Assembly (NCBI RefSeq): GCF_026167665.1
Contig: NZ_CP098740.1
Location: 4,774,001 to 4,838,000, forward strand
Direction of reading: 5' to 3'
Length of the DNA stretch: 64,000 bases
Origin: Streptomyces drozdowiczii
GTDB taxonomy: Bacteria > Actinomycetota > Actinomycetes > Streptomycetales > Streptomycetaceae
The translations under genes and the position numbers were made by a program. The notes below the pieces were generated by a model. That model saw only the letters and a list, made by a program, of their open reading frames with translations. It was not told the origin of the DNA and did not search any database. This document shows positions 30,753 through 38,556 of this stretch, one piece after another (within the stretch, counting starts at the first letter, position 1; each line of letters begins with the position of its first letter).

Positions 30753-31457
30753 GTGCGGTCAGCCCTGGGACAACGCGCCATGAAGCTGCGTATCTGCGGC
30801 ATCCGTACGCTGTGGGACACCACCGGTGACGGGGAGTTCTTCTGTCCCGGCTGCGGCGGTGACCGCAACTACCGCCGCCTCACCGGCCGCCGCCGCTTCG
30901 CCGTGCTGGGCGTGCCCCTGCTCCGGCGCGGCACCACGGCCCCGGTGGTCGAATGCGCCGCCTGCCACGAGCACTTCGACCCGGAGACGCTCGACCACCC
31001 CACCACCACCCGGTTCTCCGCGATGCTCAGGGACGCCGTGCACACCGTGGCCCTCGGCGTCCTCGCGGCCGGCGGCAGCACCTCCCGTACGGTCCTGGAG
31101 AGCGCCGCCGAGACCGTGCGCGGCGCCGGGTTCGAGGACTGCACGCCCGAACAGCTCGCCACCGTGGTCGAGGTGCTGTCCGCCGACATCGGCCAGGGCT
31201 CCGCCTTCGACCCGGCGGCCGAGGCGTGCGGCGCGGCCCTCGCCATCGAGCTGCACGAGGCGCTGGAACCGGTCGCCCCGCACCTCGCCCCCACCGGTCG
31301 CGAATCGATTCTGCTCCAAGGCGCCCGGATCGCCCTCGCGGACGGCGCGTACAGCACCGCCGAGCGCGAGGTGCTGACCACCGTCGGCGGGGCGCTGAGG
31401 CTGCGCGCCGAGGACACCGCCCGGCTGCTCGCCGAGGCGGCGCGTACGCCCTCCTGA
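30753..31457 (+). CDS. TerB-like (tellurite resistance) protein with N-terminal zinc ribbon
   Basis: A 234-residue protein. The N-terminus has a zinc ribbon made of CPGCGG and CAACHEHF. The rest is all-helical and matches the TerB fold, with a duplicated pattern (LRDAVHTVALGVLAAGG, then ILLQGARIALADGAYSTAEREVLTTV) carrying the acidic D-G-x-x-x-x-x-E metal site. TerB domains occur in stress-sensing membrane-linked complexes; a direct role in tellurite resistance is not shown here. GGAGG lies 8 nt before GTG 30753. Confidence 0.75.
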   Translation: MRSALGQRAMKLRICGIRTLWDTTGDGEFFCPGCGGDRNYRRLTGRRRFAVLGVPLLRRGTTAPVVECAACHEHFDPETLDHPTTTRFSAMLRDAVHTVALGVLAAGGSTSRTVLESAAETVRGAGFEDCTPEQLATVVEVLSADIGQGSAFDPAAEACGAALAIELHEALEPVAPHLAPTGRESILLQGARIALADGAYSTAEREVLTTVGGALRLRAEDTARLLAEAARTPS

Positions 31458-31628
31458 TCCCGGGCCCGCCACCGCCGTCGCGGGCCTGCGTTGCCTCCTG
31501 GCCGCCGATCTCACCGGCAGCGGGGCCCAGGGGGCCCGACGCGGCCGTCGGCGCCCTGAGCGGGCTCCTGGCCATGTGCCGGCCTGGCCGCTTCGCGGGG
31601 GCGGGCCCCGGATGTCGGTGGCGTACCG

Positions 31629-31634
31629 GACAAT
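31629..31634 (+). promoter_or_regulatory. -10 element, leaderless recO
   Basis: GACAAT ends 7 nt before ATG 31642. No ribosome binding site. Confidence 0.55.
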
Positions 31635-31641
31635 GGGACGC

Positions 31642-32388
31642 ATGAGCTTGTTCCGGGACGACGGCGTGGTGCTGCGCACGCAGAAGCTGGGCGAGGCCGA
31701 CCGGATCATCACGATACTGACCCGGGGCCACGGCCGGGTGCGGGCCGTCGCGCGCGGGGTGCGGCGCACCAAGTCGAAGTTCGGGGCCCGCCTCGAACCG
31801 TTCTCCCATGTGGACGTGCAGTTCTTCGCGCGCGGCAGCGAGCTGGTCGGGCGCGGTCTCCCGCTGTGCACCCAGAGCGAGACGATCGCCCCGTACGGCG
31901 GCGGCATCGTCACGGACTACGGGCGCTACACCGCCGGGACCGCGATGCTGGAGACCGCCGAGCGCTTCACCGACCACGAGGGCGAGCCGGCGGTCCAGCA
32001 GTACCTGCTGCTGGTGGGCGGGCTGCGCACACTGGCCCGGGGCGAGCACGAGCCGCATCTCATCCTGGACGCCTTCCTGCTGCGCTCCCTCGCGGTCAAC
32101 GGCTACGCCCCCAGCTTCGACGACTGCGCCCGCTGCGGACTGCCCGGACCGAACCGTTTCTTCTCCGTGGCGGCGGGCGGAGTCGTATGCGGCGACTGCC
32201 GGGTGCCCGGCAGCGTCGTACCCTCGGCTGAGGCCGTCGCCCTGCTGAGCGCCCTGCTCACCGGCGACTGGGAGGCGGCGGACGCGTGCGAGGCGCGTCA
32301 TGTCAGGGAGGGGAGCGGGCTGGTGTCCGCGTATCTGCACTGGCATCTGGAGCGCGGGCTGCGTTCACTGCGGTACGTAGAGAAGTGA
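31642..32388 (+). CDS. recO: DNA repair protein RecO
   Basis: A 248-residue protein. The N-terminal OB fold begins LFRDDGVVLRTQKLGEADRIITILT, and a zinc finger is formed by CARCGLP and CGDCR. RecO works with RecR and RecF to load RecA on SSB-coated DNA in gap repair. uppS follows after 21 nt, the usual actinobacterial order, so both share this promoter. Confidence 0.94.
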   Translation: MSLFRDDGVVLRTQKLGEADRIITILTRGHGRVRAVARGVRRTKSKFGARLEPFSHVDVQFFARGSELVGRGLPLCTQSETIAPYGGGIVTDYGRYTAGTAMLETAERFTDHEGEPAVQQYLLLVGGLRTLARGEHEPHLILDAFLLRSLAVNGYAPSFDDCARCGLPGPNRFFSVAAGGVVCGDCRVPGSVVPSAEAVALLSALLTGDWEAADACEARHVREGSGLVSAYLHWHLERGLRSLRYVEK

Positions 32389-32409
32389 CACAGGGAGACT
32401 GAGAAGCTC

Positions 32410-33228
32410 ATGGCAGTACGCGGGATGCTCGGCGGCCGTAACCGGCGCGACTACAAGACCCCGGAGCCGCACCCGTCCGGTGCCGTGCCCCCGAAGATCC
32501 CCGGTGAGCTGGTGCCCAAGCACGTCGCCATCGTGATGGACGGCAACGGCCGCTGGGCGAAGGAGCGCGGCCTGCCCCGCACCGAGGGCCACAAGGTCGG
32601 CGAGGGCGTCGTCATGGACGTGCTCAAGGGCTGCATCGAGATGGGCGTCAAGAACCTCTCGCTGTACGCCTTCTCCACGGAGAACTGGAAGCGGTCCCCG
32701 GAGGAGGTGAAGTTCCTGATGAACTTCAACCGGGACGTCATCCGCCGCCGCCGTGACGAGATGGACGAGCTGGGCATCCGCATCCGCTGGGTGGGCCGCA
32801 TGCCCAAGCTGTGGAAGTCCGTCGTCCAGGAGCTCCAGGTCGCCCAGGAGCAGACCAAGGACAACGACAGGATGACGCTGTACTTCTGCGTCAACTACGG
32901 CGGCCGGGCCGAGATCGCGGACGCCGCGCAGCGGATCGCGCAGGACGTCGCCGCCGGACGGCTCGACCCGTCGAAGGTCAACGAGAAGACGTTCGCGAAG
33001 TACATCTACTACCCGGACATGCCGGACGTGGACCTCTTTGTGCGGCCCAGCGGCGAGCAGCGCACCTCGAACTACCTGATCTGGCAGAGCGCGTACGCCG
33101 AGATGGTCTTCCAGGACGTCCTGTGGCCGGACTTCGACCGACGCGATCTCTGGCGCGCCTGTCTGGAATTCGCCCAGCGCGACCGCCGGTTCGGCGGCGC
33201 CGAAGAGGTCGCGGCCTCGGGGAGCTGA
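32410..33228 (+). CDS. uppS: Isoprenyl transferase (undecaprenyl diphosphate synthase type)
   Basis: A 272-residue cis-prenyltransferase. [10 protein letters not shown] has the catalytic Asp at residue 44; [13 protein letters not shown] and the C-terminal [27 protein letters not shown] are family signatures. It condenses isopentenyl diphosphate onto an allylic primer to make the lipid carrier for cell wall synthesis. The roughly 35-residue N-terminal extension before [11 protein letters not shown] is common in actinobacteria. Confidence 0.95.
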   Translation: MAVRGMLGGRNRRDYKTPEPHPSGAVPPKIPGELVPKHVAIVMDGNGRWAKERGLPRTEGHKVGEGVVMDVLKGCIEMGVKNLSLYAFSTENWKRSPEEVKFLMNFNRDVIRRRRDEMDELGIRIRWVGRMPKLWKSVVQELQVAQEQTKDNDRMTLYFCVNYGGRAEIADAAQRIAQDVAAGRLDPSKVNEKTFAKYIYYPDMPDVDLFVRPSGEQRTSNYLIWQSAYAEMVFQDVLWPDFDRRDLWRACLEFAQRDRRFGGAEEVAASGS

Positions 33229-33234
33229 ACGGAA

Positions 33235-33262
33235 GGGCCGGCGGGGGTGTCCCCGCCGGCCC
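33235..33262. terminator. Bidirectional terminator between uppS and zur
   Basis: Perfect 12-bp stem GGGCCGGCGGGG / CCCCGCCGGCCC with a GTGT loop, followed by GTTTCC. It lies between convergent 3' ends. Confidence 0.85.
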
Positions 33263-33267
33263 GTTTC

Positions 33268-33702
33268 CTACTGCTCGCCGCTCGCGCAGTCCGCGCAGGT
33301 GCCGAAGACCTCGACCGTGTGCGCCACGTTGACGAAGCCGTGCTGGCTGGCGATGGTCTCCGCCCACTGCTCGACCACGGGCCCCTCGACCTCGACCGCC
33401 TTGCCGCACATGCGGCAGACCAGGTGGTGGTGGTGCTCGCCGGTCGAGCAGCGCCGGTAGACGGACTCGCCCTCCGTGGTGCGCAGGACGTCCACCTCGC
33501 CGGCGTCCGCGAGGGACTGGAGGGTGCGGTAGACGGTCGTCAGGCCGACCGAGTCCCCCCGGTGCTTGAGGACGTCGTGCAGCTCCTGGGCGCTGCGGAA
33601 CTCGTCGACCTCGTCGAGCGCCGCCGCGACGGCCGCCCGCTGCCGGGTCGAGCGGCCGCGTACCGGAGCCGCGTTCGTACCACTGATCGGCGCCGTCGCC
33701 AC
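33268..33702 (-). CDS. zur: Zinc uptake regulator Zur (Fur family)
   Basis: A 144-residue Fur-family repressor. The helix-turn-helix includes FRSAQELHDVLKHRGDSVGLTTVYRTLQSLADAGEV. The zinc sites are HHHHLVCRMCG and the C-terminal FGTCADC, whose four cysteines hold the structural zinc. GTG 33702 is preferred because AGGAGG lies 5 nt before it; ATGs at 33729 and 33741 lack such a site. With zinc bound it represses zinc uptake genes, here the adjacent znuACB operon, which carries matching boxes. Confidence 0.93.
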   Translation of the reverse strand: MATAPISGTNAAPVRGRSTRQRAAVAAALDEVDEFRSAQELHDVLKHRGDSVGLTTVYRTLQSLADAGEVDVLRTTEGESVYRRCSTGEHHHHLVCRMCGKAVEVEGPVVEQWAETIASQHGFVNVAHTVEVFGTCADCASGEQ

Positions 33703-33739
33703 AGGAGCCTCCTCGTGTCGCCCGTACATCTGTCGGGCC

Positions 33740-33745
33740 ATTGTG
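33740..33745 (-). promoter_or_regulatory. Possible -10 element of zur
   Basis: Minus-strand CACAAT, about 38 nt before GTG 33702, so zur may have its own promoter inside the gap after znuB. Confidence 0.35.
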
Positions 33746-33767
33746 CCAGCTCGCCCCTTCCGGGGGT

Positions 33768-34661
33768 TCAGACTCGGACGTCGTCCGGTGCCGGGCGGGC
33801 CGCCGGTACTTCCAGGGTGCACCGCTCCGCCTCGGTCTCGCCGCGCCGGGCCCGGCGGCGGGCGAGCGGGGCAGCGAGCAGCGTCAGGAGGACGAAGACC
33901 CCGATGGCCAGCAGCACGATCGTCGCGCCGGGCGGAACGTCCTGGTAGTACGAGGTGATGGTGCCGGACAGGGTGACGCCGACGCCGATGACGACGGAGA
34001 GCACGAACGTCACCTTGAACGACCGGGTGATCTGCTGCGCGGCGGCGACCGGGACCACCATCAGGGCGCTGACCAGCAGCAGCCCCACGACCCGCATCGC
34101 GACCGTGACGGTCACGGCGGCGGTGACCGCGACGAGCAGGTTCAGCATCCGCACCGGCAGGCCGGTCACCCGGGCGAACTCCTCGTCCTGGCTGACGGCG
34201 AACAGCTGCCGCCGCAGCCCCACCGTCACCAGCAGCACGAACGCGGCGAGCAGCGAGATCGCGGTGATGTCCTCGGAGGAGACCGTGGACAGCGAGCCGA
34301 AGAGGTACGAGGTCAGGTTGGCGTTCGAGCCGGTGTCGGAGAGGTTGATCAGCAGGACACCGCCCGCCATGCCCCCGTAGAAGAGCATGGCCAGCGCGAT
34401 GTCGCCGCGGGTGCGGCCGTACCAGCGGATCAGCTCCATGACGACCGCGCCCGCGACGGCGACCGCGGTGGCCATCCAGACCGGGCTGGTGGAGAGCAGG
34501 AAGCCGAGGCCGACGCCGGTCATCGCGATGTGGCCGATGCCGTCGCCCATCAGGGCCTGCCGGCGCTGCACGAGGTAGATGCCGACGGCGGGCGCGATGA
34601 CGCCGACCAGCACGGCGGCGAGCAGCGCCCGCTGCATGAAGGGAGGGTCGAGGAATTCCAT
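33768..34661 (-). CDS. znuB: Zinc ABC transporter permease ZnuB
   Basis: A 297-residue membrane protein of the ABC-3 (metal) permease family, with about eight hydrophobic segments. The start MEFLDPPFMQRALLAAVLVGVIAPAVGIYLVQRRQALMGDGIGH is typical. It forms the channel for zinc imported with ZnuA and ZnuC. Two nt separate it from the znuC stop codon. The C-terminus is a short charged tail with a cluster of arginines. Confidence 0.93.
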   Translation of the reverse strand: MEFLDPPFMQRALLAAVLVGVIAPAVGIYLVQRRQALMGDGIGHIAMTGVGLGFLLSTSPVWMATAVAVAGAVVMELIRWYGRTRGDIALAMLFYGGMAGGVLLINLSDTGSNANLTSYLFGSLSTVSSEDITAISLLAAFVLLVTVGLRRQLFAVSQDEEFARVTGLPVRMLNLLVAVTAAVTVTVAMRVVGLLLVSALMVVPVAAAQQITRSFKVTFVLSVVIGVGVTLSGTITSYYQDVPPGATIVLLAIGVFVLLTLLAAPLARRRARRGETEAERCTLEVPAARPAPDDVRV

Positions 34662-34663
34662 GG

Positions 34664-35524
34664 TCAGCTCAGCAGTCCCGTCCGGACGGGCTCGGAAGCC
34701 GCGTGGGGGTGTACGTGGTCGTGGCCGGGCAGCGCGTGCTGGCCGACGGCCTTCGGGGGCGGCCCGTCGTGCAGGACGCAGCCGTCGCGCAGGACGACCG
34801 CCCGGTCGATCAGGGGCTCCAGCGGGCCCAGCTCGTGCAGCACGAGGAGCACGGTGGCGCCGCCGGCGACCTGCTCGCGCAGGGTGGCGGCCAGGATCTC
34901 CTGGCTGGCCAGGTCCACGCCCGCCATCGGCTCGTCCATGATCAGCAGCTCCGGTTCGGCGGCGAGCGCACGGGCGATCAGCACGCGCTGGTGCTGGCCT
35001 CCGGAGAGGGCGTTCACCGAGTCCTTCGCGCGGTCGGCGAGGCCGACGAGCTCGATGGCCCGGTCGACGGCGGCGCGGTCGGCCTTGCGGGGGAGGCCGA
35101 GCCGGGTGCGGGAGAGCCGCCCGGCGGAGACGACCTCGCGGATCGTGGCGGGCACACCGCCGGCCGCCGTGGTGCGCTGCGGTACGTAACCGACCCGGGC
35201 CCAGTCGCGGAAGCGGCGCAGCGGGGTGCCGAAGAGCTCGACGGTGCCGCCGGTCAGGGGGACCTGGCCGATGACGGAGCGGACGGCGGTGGACTTGCCG
35301 GAGCCGTTGGCGCCGAGCAGGGCGACGACCTCGCCGCGGTGCACGGTCAGGTCGACGCCGCGCAGCACGGGGCGCGAGCCCAGGGTCGCGGTGGCGTCGC
35401 GTACGGCGATCACGGGTTCGCTGGTGGGGTGCTGGGGCTCGGGCATGAGCGCCTCCGGTGCTGCTGCGCGGTTCGGGCCGACGGGTGCGGTGAGGTCGCC
35501 GGGTGCGGTGGGGTCGTCGCTCAC
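34664..35524 (-). CDS. znuC: Zinc ABC transporter ATP-binding protein ZnuC
   Basis: A 286-residue ABC ATPase. Walker A is GANGSGKST, the signature is LSGGQHQR and Walker B is LLIMDEP. The C-terminus has a His-rich tail (GHDHVHPH) as in other metal transport ATPases. GTG start overlaps the TGA of znuA by 4 nt. The first 35 residues before VIAVRDATATL are extra and low in complexity, so an internal start, such as the ATG that begins MPEPQHPTSEP, is possible. Confidence 0.93.
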   Translation of the reverse strand: MSDDPTAPGDLTAPVGPNRAAAPEALMPEPQHPTSEPVIAVRDATATLGSRPVLRGVDLTVHRGEVVALLGANGSGKSTAVRSVIGQVPLTGGTVELFGTPLRRFRDWARVGYVPQRTTAAGGVPATIREVVSAGRLSRTRLGLPRKADRAAVDRAIELVGLADRAKDSVNALSGGQHQRVLIARALAAEPELLIMDEPMAGVDLASQEILAATLREQVAGGATVLLVLHELGPLEPLIDRAVVLRDGCVLHDGPPPKAVGQHALPGHDHVHPHAASEPVRTGLLS

Positions 35525-36474
35525 TTCGCGCCGAGCGCCGTGCGCAGGGCGGCGAGGTTGGACTTCATGACCTCGATGTAGTCATCGCCCTTGGAGCTGT
35601 CGGTGATTCCCTCCAGCGGATCCAGGACGTCGGTCTTCAGGCCGGTGTCGCGGGCGACCGTCTTGGCGGTCTTGTCGCTGGCGAGCGTCTCGAAGAAGAC
35701 GGTGGTGACCTTCTTCTTCTCGGCGATGGAGTGCAGGGCGCTGATACGGGCGGGGCTGGGCTCGGCCTCGGGGTCGATGCCGGCGATGCCCTCCTGGGTG
35801 AGGCCGTAGCGCTCGGCGAGGTAGCCGAAGGCGGAGTGCGTGGTGATGAACGTCTTCGTCGCGGTGTTCTTCAGCCCGGTCCGGTACGCGGTGTCGAGCG
35901 CGCCCAACTCCTTGACCAGGGCGTCGGTGTTCTTGCGGTAGTCCGCCGCGTGGTCCGGGTCGGTCTTCTCCAGGGACTTGCCGACGCCCTTGGCGACCTC
36001 GGTGTACTTCACCGGGTCCAGCCAGATGTGCGGGTCGGCGCCGGCCTCGTCGCCCTCGTGCTCGTGGCCGTGCTCGTCGCCGCCGGTCTCGGTGCCGTGG
36101 TCCTCCAGCGTGGTGAGCGTCGCGGCGTCGAGGGTGTGGGAGGCGCCGGACTGCTTGATCGCCTCGTCGACGGCGGGCTGGAGGCCCTTGAGGTAGAGGA
36201 TGAAGTCCGCGTCGCTGAGCCTGCCGGTCTGGCGGGGGCTGAGCTCCAGGTCGTGGGGCTCCACGCCGGGCTTGGTGAGGCTGGTGACCGAGACGTGGTC
36301 GCCGCCTATGCGCTCGGCCAGGAACTGCATCGGATAGAAGGACGCCACCACGTCCAGCCGGCCGGCGCTCTTGCGGTCGGAGGTGTCGGACGACGAGCAG
36401 GCGGTGACGGCGGTGAGACCGAGCGCGACCGCGCCGGTGACGGCGGCGGCCGGTATGAGGCGGCGTATGTTCAT
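35521..36474 (-). CDS. znuA: Zinc-binding lipoprotein ZnuA
   Basis: A 317-residue cluster 9 solute-binding protein. The signal peptide ends in VTAC, giving a lipid-modified Cys26. Zinc-binding histidines and a His/Asp/Glu-rich loop (GGDEHGHEHEGDEAGADPHIW) show metal specificity for zinc rather than manganese. It captures zinc outside the cell and hands it to ZnuB. ATG 36474 is set by a leaderless promoter with -35 TTGACA; an earlier in-frame ATG at 36492 would lie inside the promoter. Two Zur boxes overlap this promoter. Confidence 0.93.
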   Translation of the reverse strand: MNIRRLIPAAAVTGAVALGLTAVTACSSSDTSDRKSAGRLDVVASFYPMQFLAERIGGDHVSVTSLTKPGVEPHDLELSPRQTGRLSDADFILYLKGLQPAVDEAIKQSGASHTLDAATLTTLEDHGTETGGDEHGHEHEGDEAGADPHIWLDPVKYTEVAKGVGKSLEKTDPDHAADYRKNTDALVKELGALDTAYRTGLKNTATKTFITTHSAFGYLAERYGLTQEGIAGIDPEAEPSPARISALHSIAEKKKVTTVFFETLASDKTAKTVARDTGLKTDVLDPLEGITDSSKGDDYIEVMKSNLAALRTALGAK

Positions 36475-36488
36475 GACTCTCATTTTCA
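36474..36488. promoter_or_regulatory. Zur box 2 (over the -10 and start codon of znuA)
   Basis: TGACTCTCATTTTCA on the plus strand, 12 of 15 positions match the Streptomyces Zur consensus TGAAAATCATTTTCA as I recall it. Confidence 0.65.
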
Positions 36489-36511
36489 ACAAAAGTGGAA
36501 ACGATTGTCAA
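36482..36511 (-). promoter_or_regulatory. Leaderless znuACB promoter
   Basis: Minus strand: -35 TTGACA (36511-36506), 18-bp spacer, -10 GAAAAT (36487-36482), then 7 nt to ATG 36474. Confidence 0.65.
36496..36510. promoter_or_regulatory. Zur box 1 (over the -35 of znuA)
   Basis: TGGAAACGATTGTCA on the plus strand (TGACAATCGTTTCCA on the minus strand), 12 of 15 matches to the Zur consensus, centred 22 bp from box 2. Confidence 0.65.
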
Positions 36512-36544
36512 CAAGTGGGGATCAGGGCCGGGACCGATACCGAT

Positions 36545-36575
36545 TTGATCGAAGGGGAGTGGCCGCCGGTAATCT
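36545..36575 (+). promoter_or_regulatory. glyS promoter
   Basis: -35 TTGATC (36545-36550), 19-bp spacer, -10 TAATCT (36570-36575). It lies 42 nt before GTG 36618, and GAAGAGAGC serves as ribosome binding site. Confidence 0.5.
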
Positions 36576-36617
36576 GGGCCATTCGCCCGCCCGTTCCGTC
36601 GTAATGAAGAGAGCACC

Positions 36618-38000
36618 GTGGCCGCCGACAAGATCGACACCATCGTCAGCCTGAGCAAGCGCCGTGGCTTCGTCTACCCCTGCAGCGAGATCTACGGTGG
36701 TCAGAAGGCCGCCTGGGACTACGGGCCGCTGGGCGTCGAGCTCAAGGAGAACCTGAAGCGCCAGTGGTGGCGCTACATGGTCACCTCCCGCGAGGACGTC
36801 GTCGGCATCGACTCGTCGGTCATCCTGGCCCCCGAGGTGTGGGTGGCGTCCGGCCACGTCGCCACGTTCTCGGACCCGCTGACCGAGTGCACCTCCTGCC
36901 ACAAGCGCTACCGCGCGGACCACCTGGAGGAGGCGTACGAGGAGAAGCACGGCAAGGCCCCCGCGAACGGCCTCGCCGACCTCAACTGCCCCAACTGCGG
37001 CAACAAGGGCACTTTCACCGAGCCCAAGCAGTTCTCCGGCCTGCTCTCCACGCACCTCGGCCCGACCCAGGACTCCGGCTCGGTCGCCTATCTGCGCCCC
37101 GAGACCGCCCAGGGCATCTTCACCAACTTCTCCCAGGTGCTGACCACCGCGCGCAAGAAGCCCCCGTTCGGCATCGCGCAGATGGGCAAGTCCTTCCGCA
37201 ACGAGATCACTCCGGGCAACTTCATCTTCCGCACGCGCGAGTTCGAGCAGATGGAGATGGAGTTCTTCGTCAAGCCGGGCGAGGACGAGCAGTGGCAGGA
37301 GTACTGGATGGAGCAGCGCTGGAACTGGTACACCGGCCTCGGTATGCGCGAGGAGAACATGCGGTGGTTCGAGCACCCGCAGGAGAAGCTCTCCCACTAC
37401 TCCAAGCGCACCGCTGACATCGAGTACCGCTTCCGCTTCGGCGGCAGCGAGTGGGGCGAGCTGGAGGGCGTCGCCAACCGCACCGACTACGACCTCACCG
37501 CCCACTCCAAGGCGTCCGGCACGGACCTCTCCTTCTTCGACCAGGAGAAGAGCGAGCGCTACACCCCGTTCGTCATCGAGCCGGCGGCCGGTGTCGGCCG
37601 CGCGATGCTGGCCTTCCTCCTCGACGCGTACAGCGAGGACGAGGCGCCGAACGCCAAGGGCGTCATGGAGAAGCGCGCCGTGATGCGCCTCGACCCGCGC
37701 CTCGCGCCGGTCAAGGTCGCGGTCCTGCCGCTCTCCCGCAACCCGCAGCTCTCGCCGAAGGCCAAGGGCCTCGCCGCCGACCTCCGGCAGAACTGGAACA
37801 TCGAGTTCGACGACGCCGGCGCCATCGGCCGCCGCTACCGCCGCCAGGACGAGATCGGTACGCCGTTCTGCGTCACCGTCGACTTCGACACCCTGGACGA
37901 CAACGCGGTCACCGTCCGCGAGCGCGACACGATGAAGCAGGAGCGCGTCTCCCTGGACCAGATCCAGGGCTACCTCGCCACCCGCCTGCTCGGCTGCTGA
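36618..38000 (+). CDS. glyS: Glycyl-tRNA synthetase (dimeric, class II)
   Basis: A 460-residue enzyme that charges tRNA-Gly. Class II motifs are [25 protein letters not shown] (motif 2 with its loop) and [10 protein letters not shown] (motif 3); [12 protein letters not shown] is specific for the dimeric GlyRS. Two CxxC pairs ([15 protein letters not shown]) form a zinc knuckle, so a zinc enzyme lies divergent to the zinc uptake operon. The C-terminal anticodon-binding domain is [10 protein letters not shown] onward. Confidence 0.96.
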   Translation: MAADKIDTIVSLSKRRGFVYPCSEIYGGQKAAWDYGPLGVELKENLKRQWWRYMVTSREDVVGIDSSVILAPEVWVASGHVATFSDPLTECTSCHKRYRADHLEEAYEEKHGKAPANGLADLNCPNCGNKGTFTEPKQFSGLLSTHLGPTQDSGSVAYLRPETAQGIFTNFSQVLTTARKKPPFGIAQMGKSFRNEITPGNFIFRTREFEQMEMEFFVKPGEDEQWQEYWMEQRWNWYTGLGMREENMRWFEHPQEKLSHYSKRTADIEYRFRFGGSEWGELEGVANRTDYDLTAHSKASGTDLSFFDQEKSERYTPFVIEPAAGVGRAMLAFLLDAYSEDEAPNAKGVMEKRAVMRLDPRLAPVKVAVLPLSRNPQLSPKAKGLAADLRQNWNIEFDDAGAIGRRYRRQDEIGTPFCVTVDFDTLDDNAVTVRERDTMKQERVSLDQIQGYLATRLLGC

Positions 38001-38021
38001 CGCCCGCACCCGCTGAGCGAA

Positions 38022-38059
38022 GCCCCCGCTTCCGCGCCCGCCGCGCGGATGCCGGGGGC
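38022..38059 (+). terminator. glyS terminator
   Basis: Two nested stems: GCCCCCG/CGGGGGC (38022-38028 and 38053-38059) around TCCGCGC/GCGCGGA (38031-38037 and 38043-38049). Confidence 0.75.
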
Positions 38060-38117
38060 CTCGTGCGTACGGGGGACGGGGCGCGGAAAACCGGGTGAGC
38101 CGGGCGCCCGGTGTGGG

Positions 38118-38123
38118 TACCGT
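38118..38123 (+). promoter_or_regulatory. -10 element before a 9-codon ORF
   Basis: TACCGT ends exactly 7 nt before ATG 38131, the spacing of leaderless starts elsewhere in the window. Confidence 0.45.
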
Positions 38124-38130
38124 CGTGCCC

Positions 38131-38160
38131 ATGTATGCGTTCTTCCAGATCTACGAGTGA
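38131..38160 (+). CDS. Possible 9-residue leaderless peptide upstream of the DUF6243 gene
   Basis: ATG to TGA encodes MYAFFQIYE. It is far below the size of usual gene calls, but its start lies 7 nt from a -10 box. It is rich in aromatic residues, so codon use is unlike the surrounding G/C-biased noise. An inverted repeat (38203-38220) lies between it and the DUF6243 gene, so it may be a leader peptide. Function unknown; chance remains possible. Confidence 0.4.
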   Translation: MYAFFQIYE

Positions 38161-38202
38161 GAGCGCGGCGGGCCCGACCACCCGCCGCCCCCGGATCGAT
38201 CC

Positions 38203-38220
38203 GAGGTCGCGAGAGACCTC
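38203..38220 (+). promoter_or_regulatory. Small hairpin between the 9-codon ORF and the DUF6243 gene
   Basis: GAGGTC (38203-38208), 6-nt loop, GACCTC (38215-38220). It could act in the 5' leader; no T-run follows. Confidence 0.35.
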
Positions 38221-38247
38221 ACCGAGACCACACATTGGGAGAACCCC

Positions 38248-38478
38248 ATGGCCAAGAGCCGCAACAACCTCCTCGGCGTCGGCGGACAGCGCAAGAAGCT
38301 GTCCCGCGCCGGGGCGCAGGGGGCCGGCCCCGCCGGAGAGGCCGCCGACCGCAGGACGGCCGCCGACCAGAAGCAGGAGCTGCTCCGCAAGATGCGGGAG
38401 CGGGCCGCCGGCACCGAGCAGTCCGACACCGCGGACGCCGAAGAGGCGCAGGCCCCGGAGGCCCCGGCGCAGAGCTGA
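38248..38478 (+). CDS. DUF6243 family small basic protein
   Basis: A 76-residue protein starting MAKSRNNLLGVGGQRKKLSRA, a basic N-terminus, followed by a helix-prone middle (TAADQKQELLRKMRERA) and an acidic Ala-rich tail. I recognise it as an actinobacterial family of unknown function (DUF6243). No cysteines or membrane segments. GGGAGA lies before the ATG. A very strong terminator follows. Confidence 0.75.
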   Translation: MAKSRNNLLGVGGQRKKLSRAGAQGAGPAGEAADRRTAADQKQELLRKMRERAAGTEQSDTADAEEAQAPEAPAQS

Positions 38479-38494
38479 CGCCCCGCACACCCGA

Positions 38495-38534
38495 GGCCCC
38501 GGCGGGCGGACCACCAGGTCCGTCCGCCGGGGCC
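38495..38534. terminator. Strong bidirectional terminator
   Basis: An 18-bp stem, GGCCCCGGCGGGCGGACC with GGTCCGTCCGCCGGGGCC (one G-T pair), 4-nt loop ACCA. It lies between the convergent DUF6243 and MFS genes. Confidence 0.9.
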
Positions 38535-38556
38535 GTCGTGCTGTCGGCCGCCGCCC

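Noticed and set aside
36492..36492. Earlier ATG for znuA at 36492
   Set aside because: It lies between the -35 and -10 elements; the signal peptide and leaderless geometry both fit ATG 36474.
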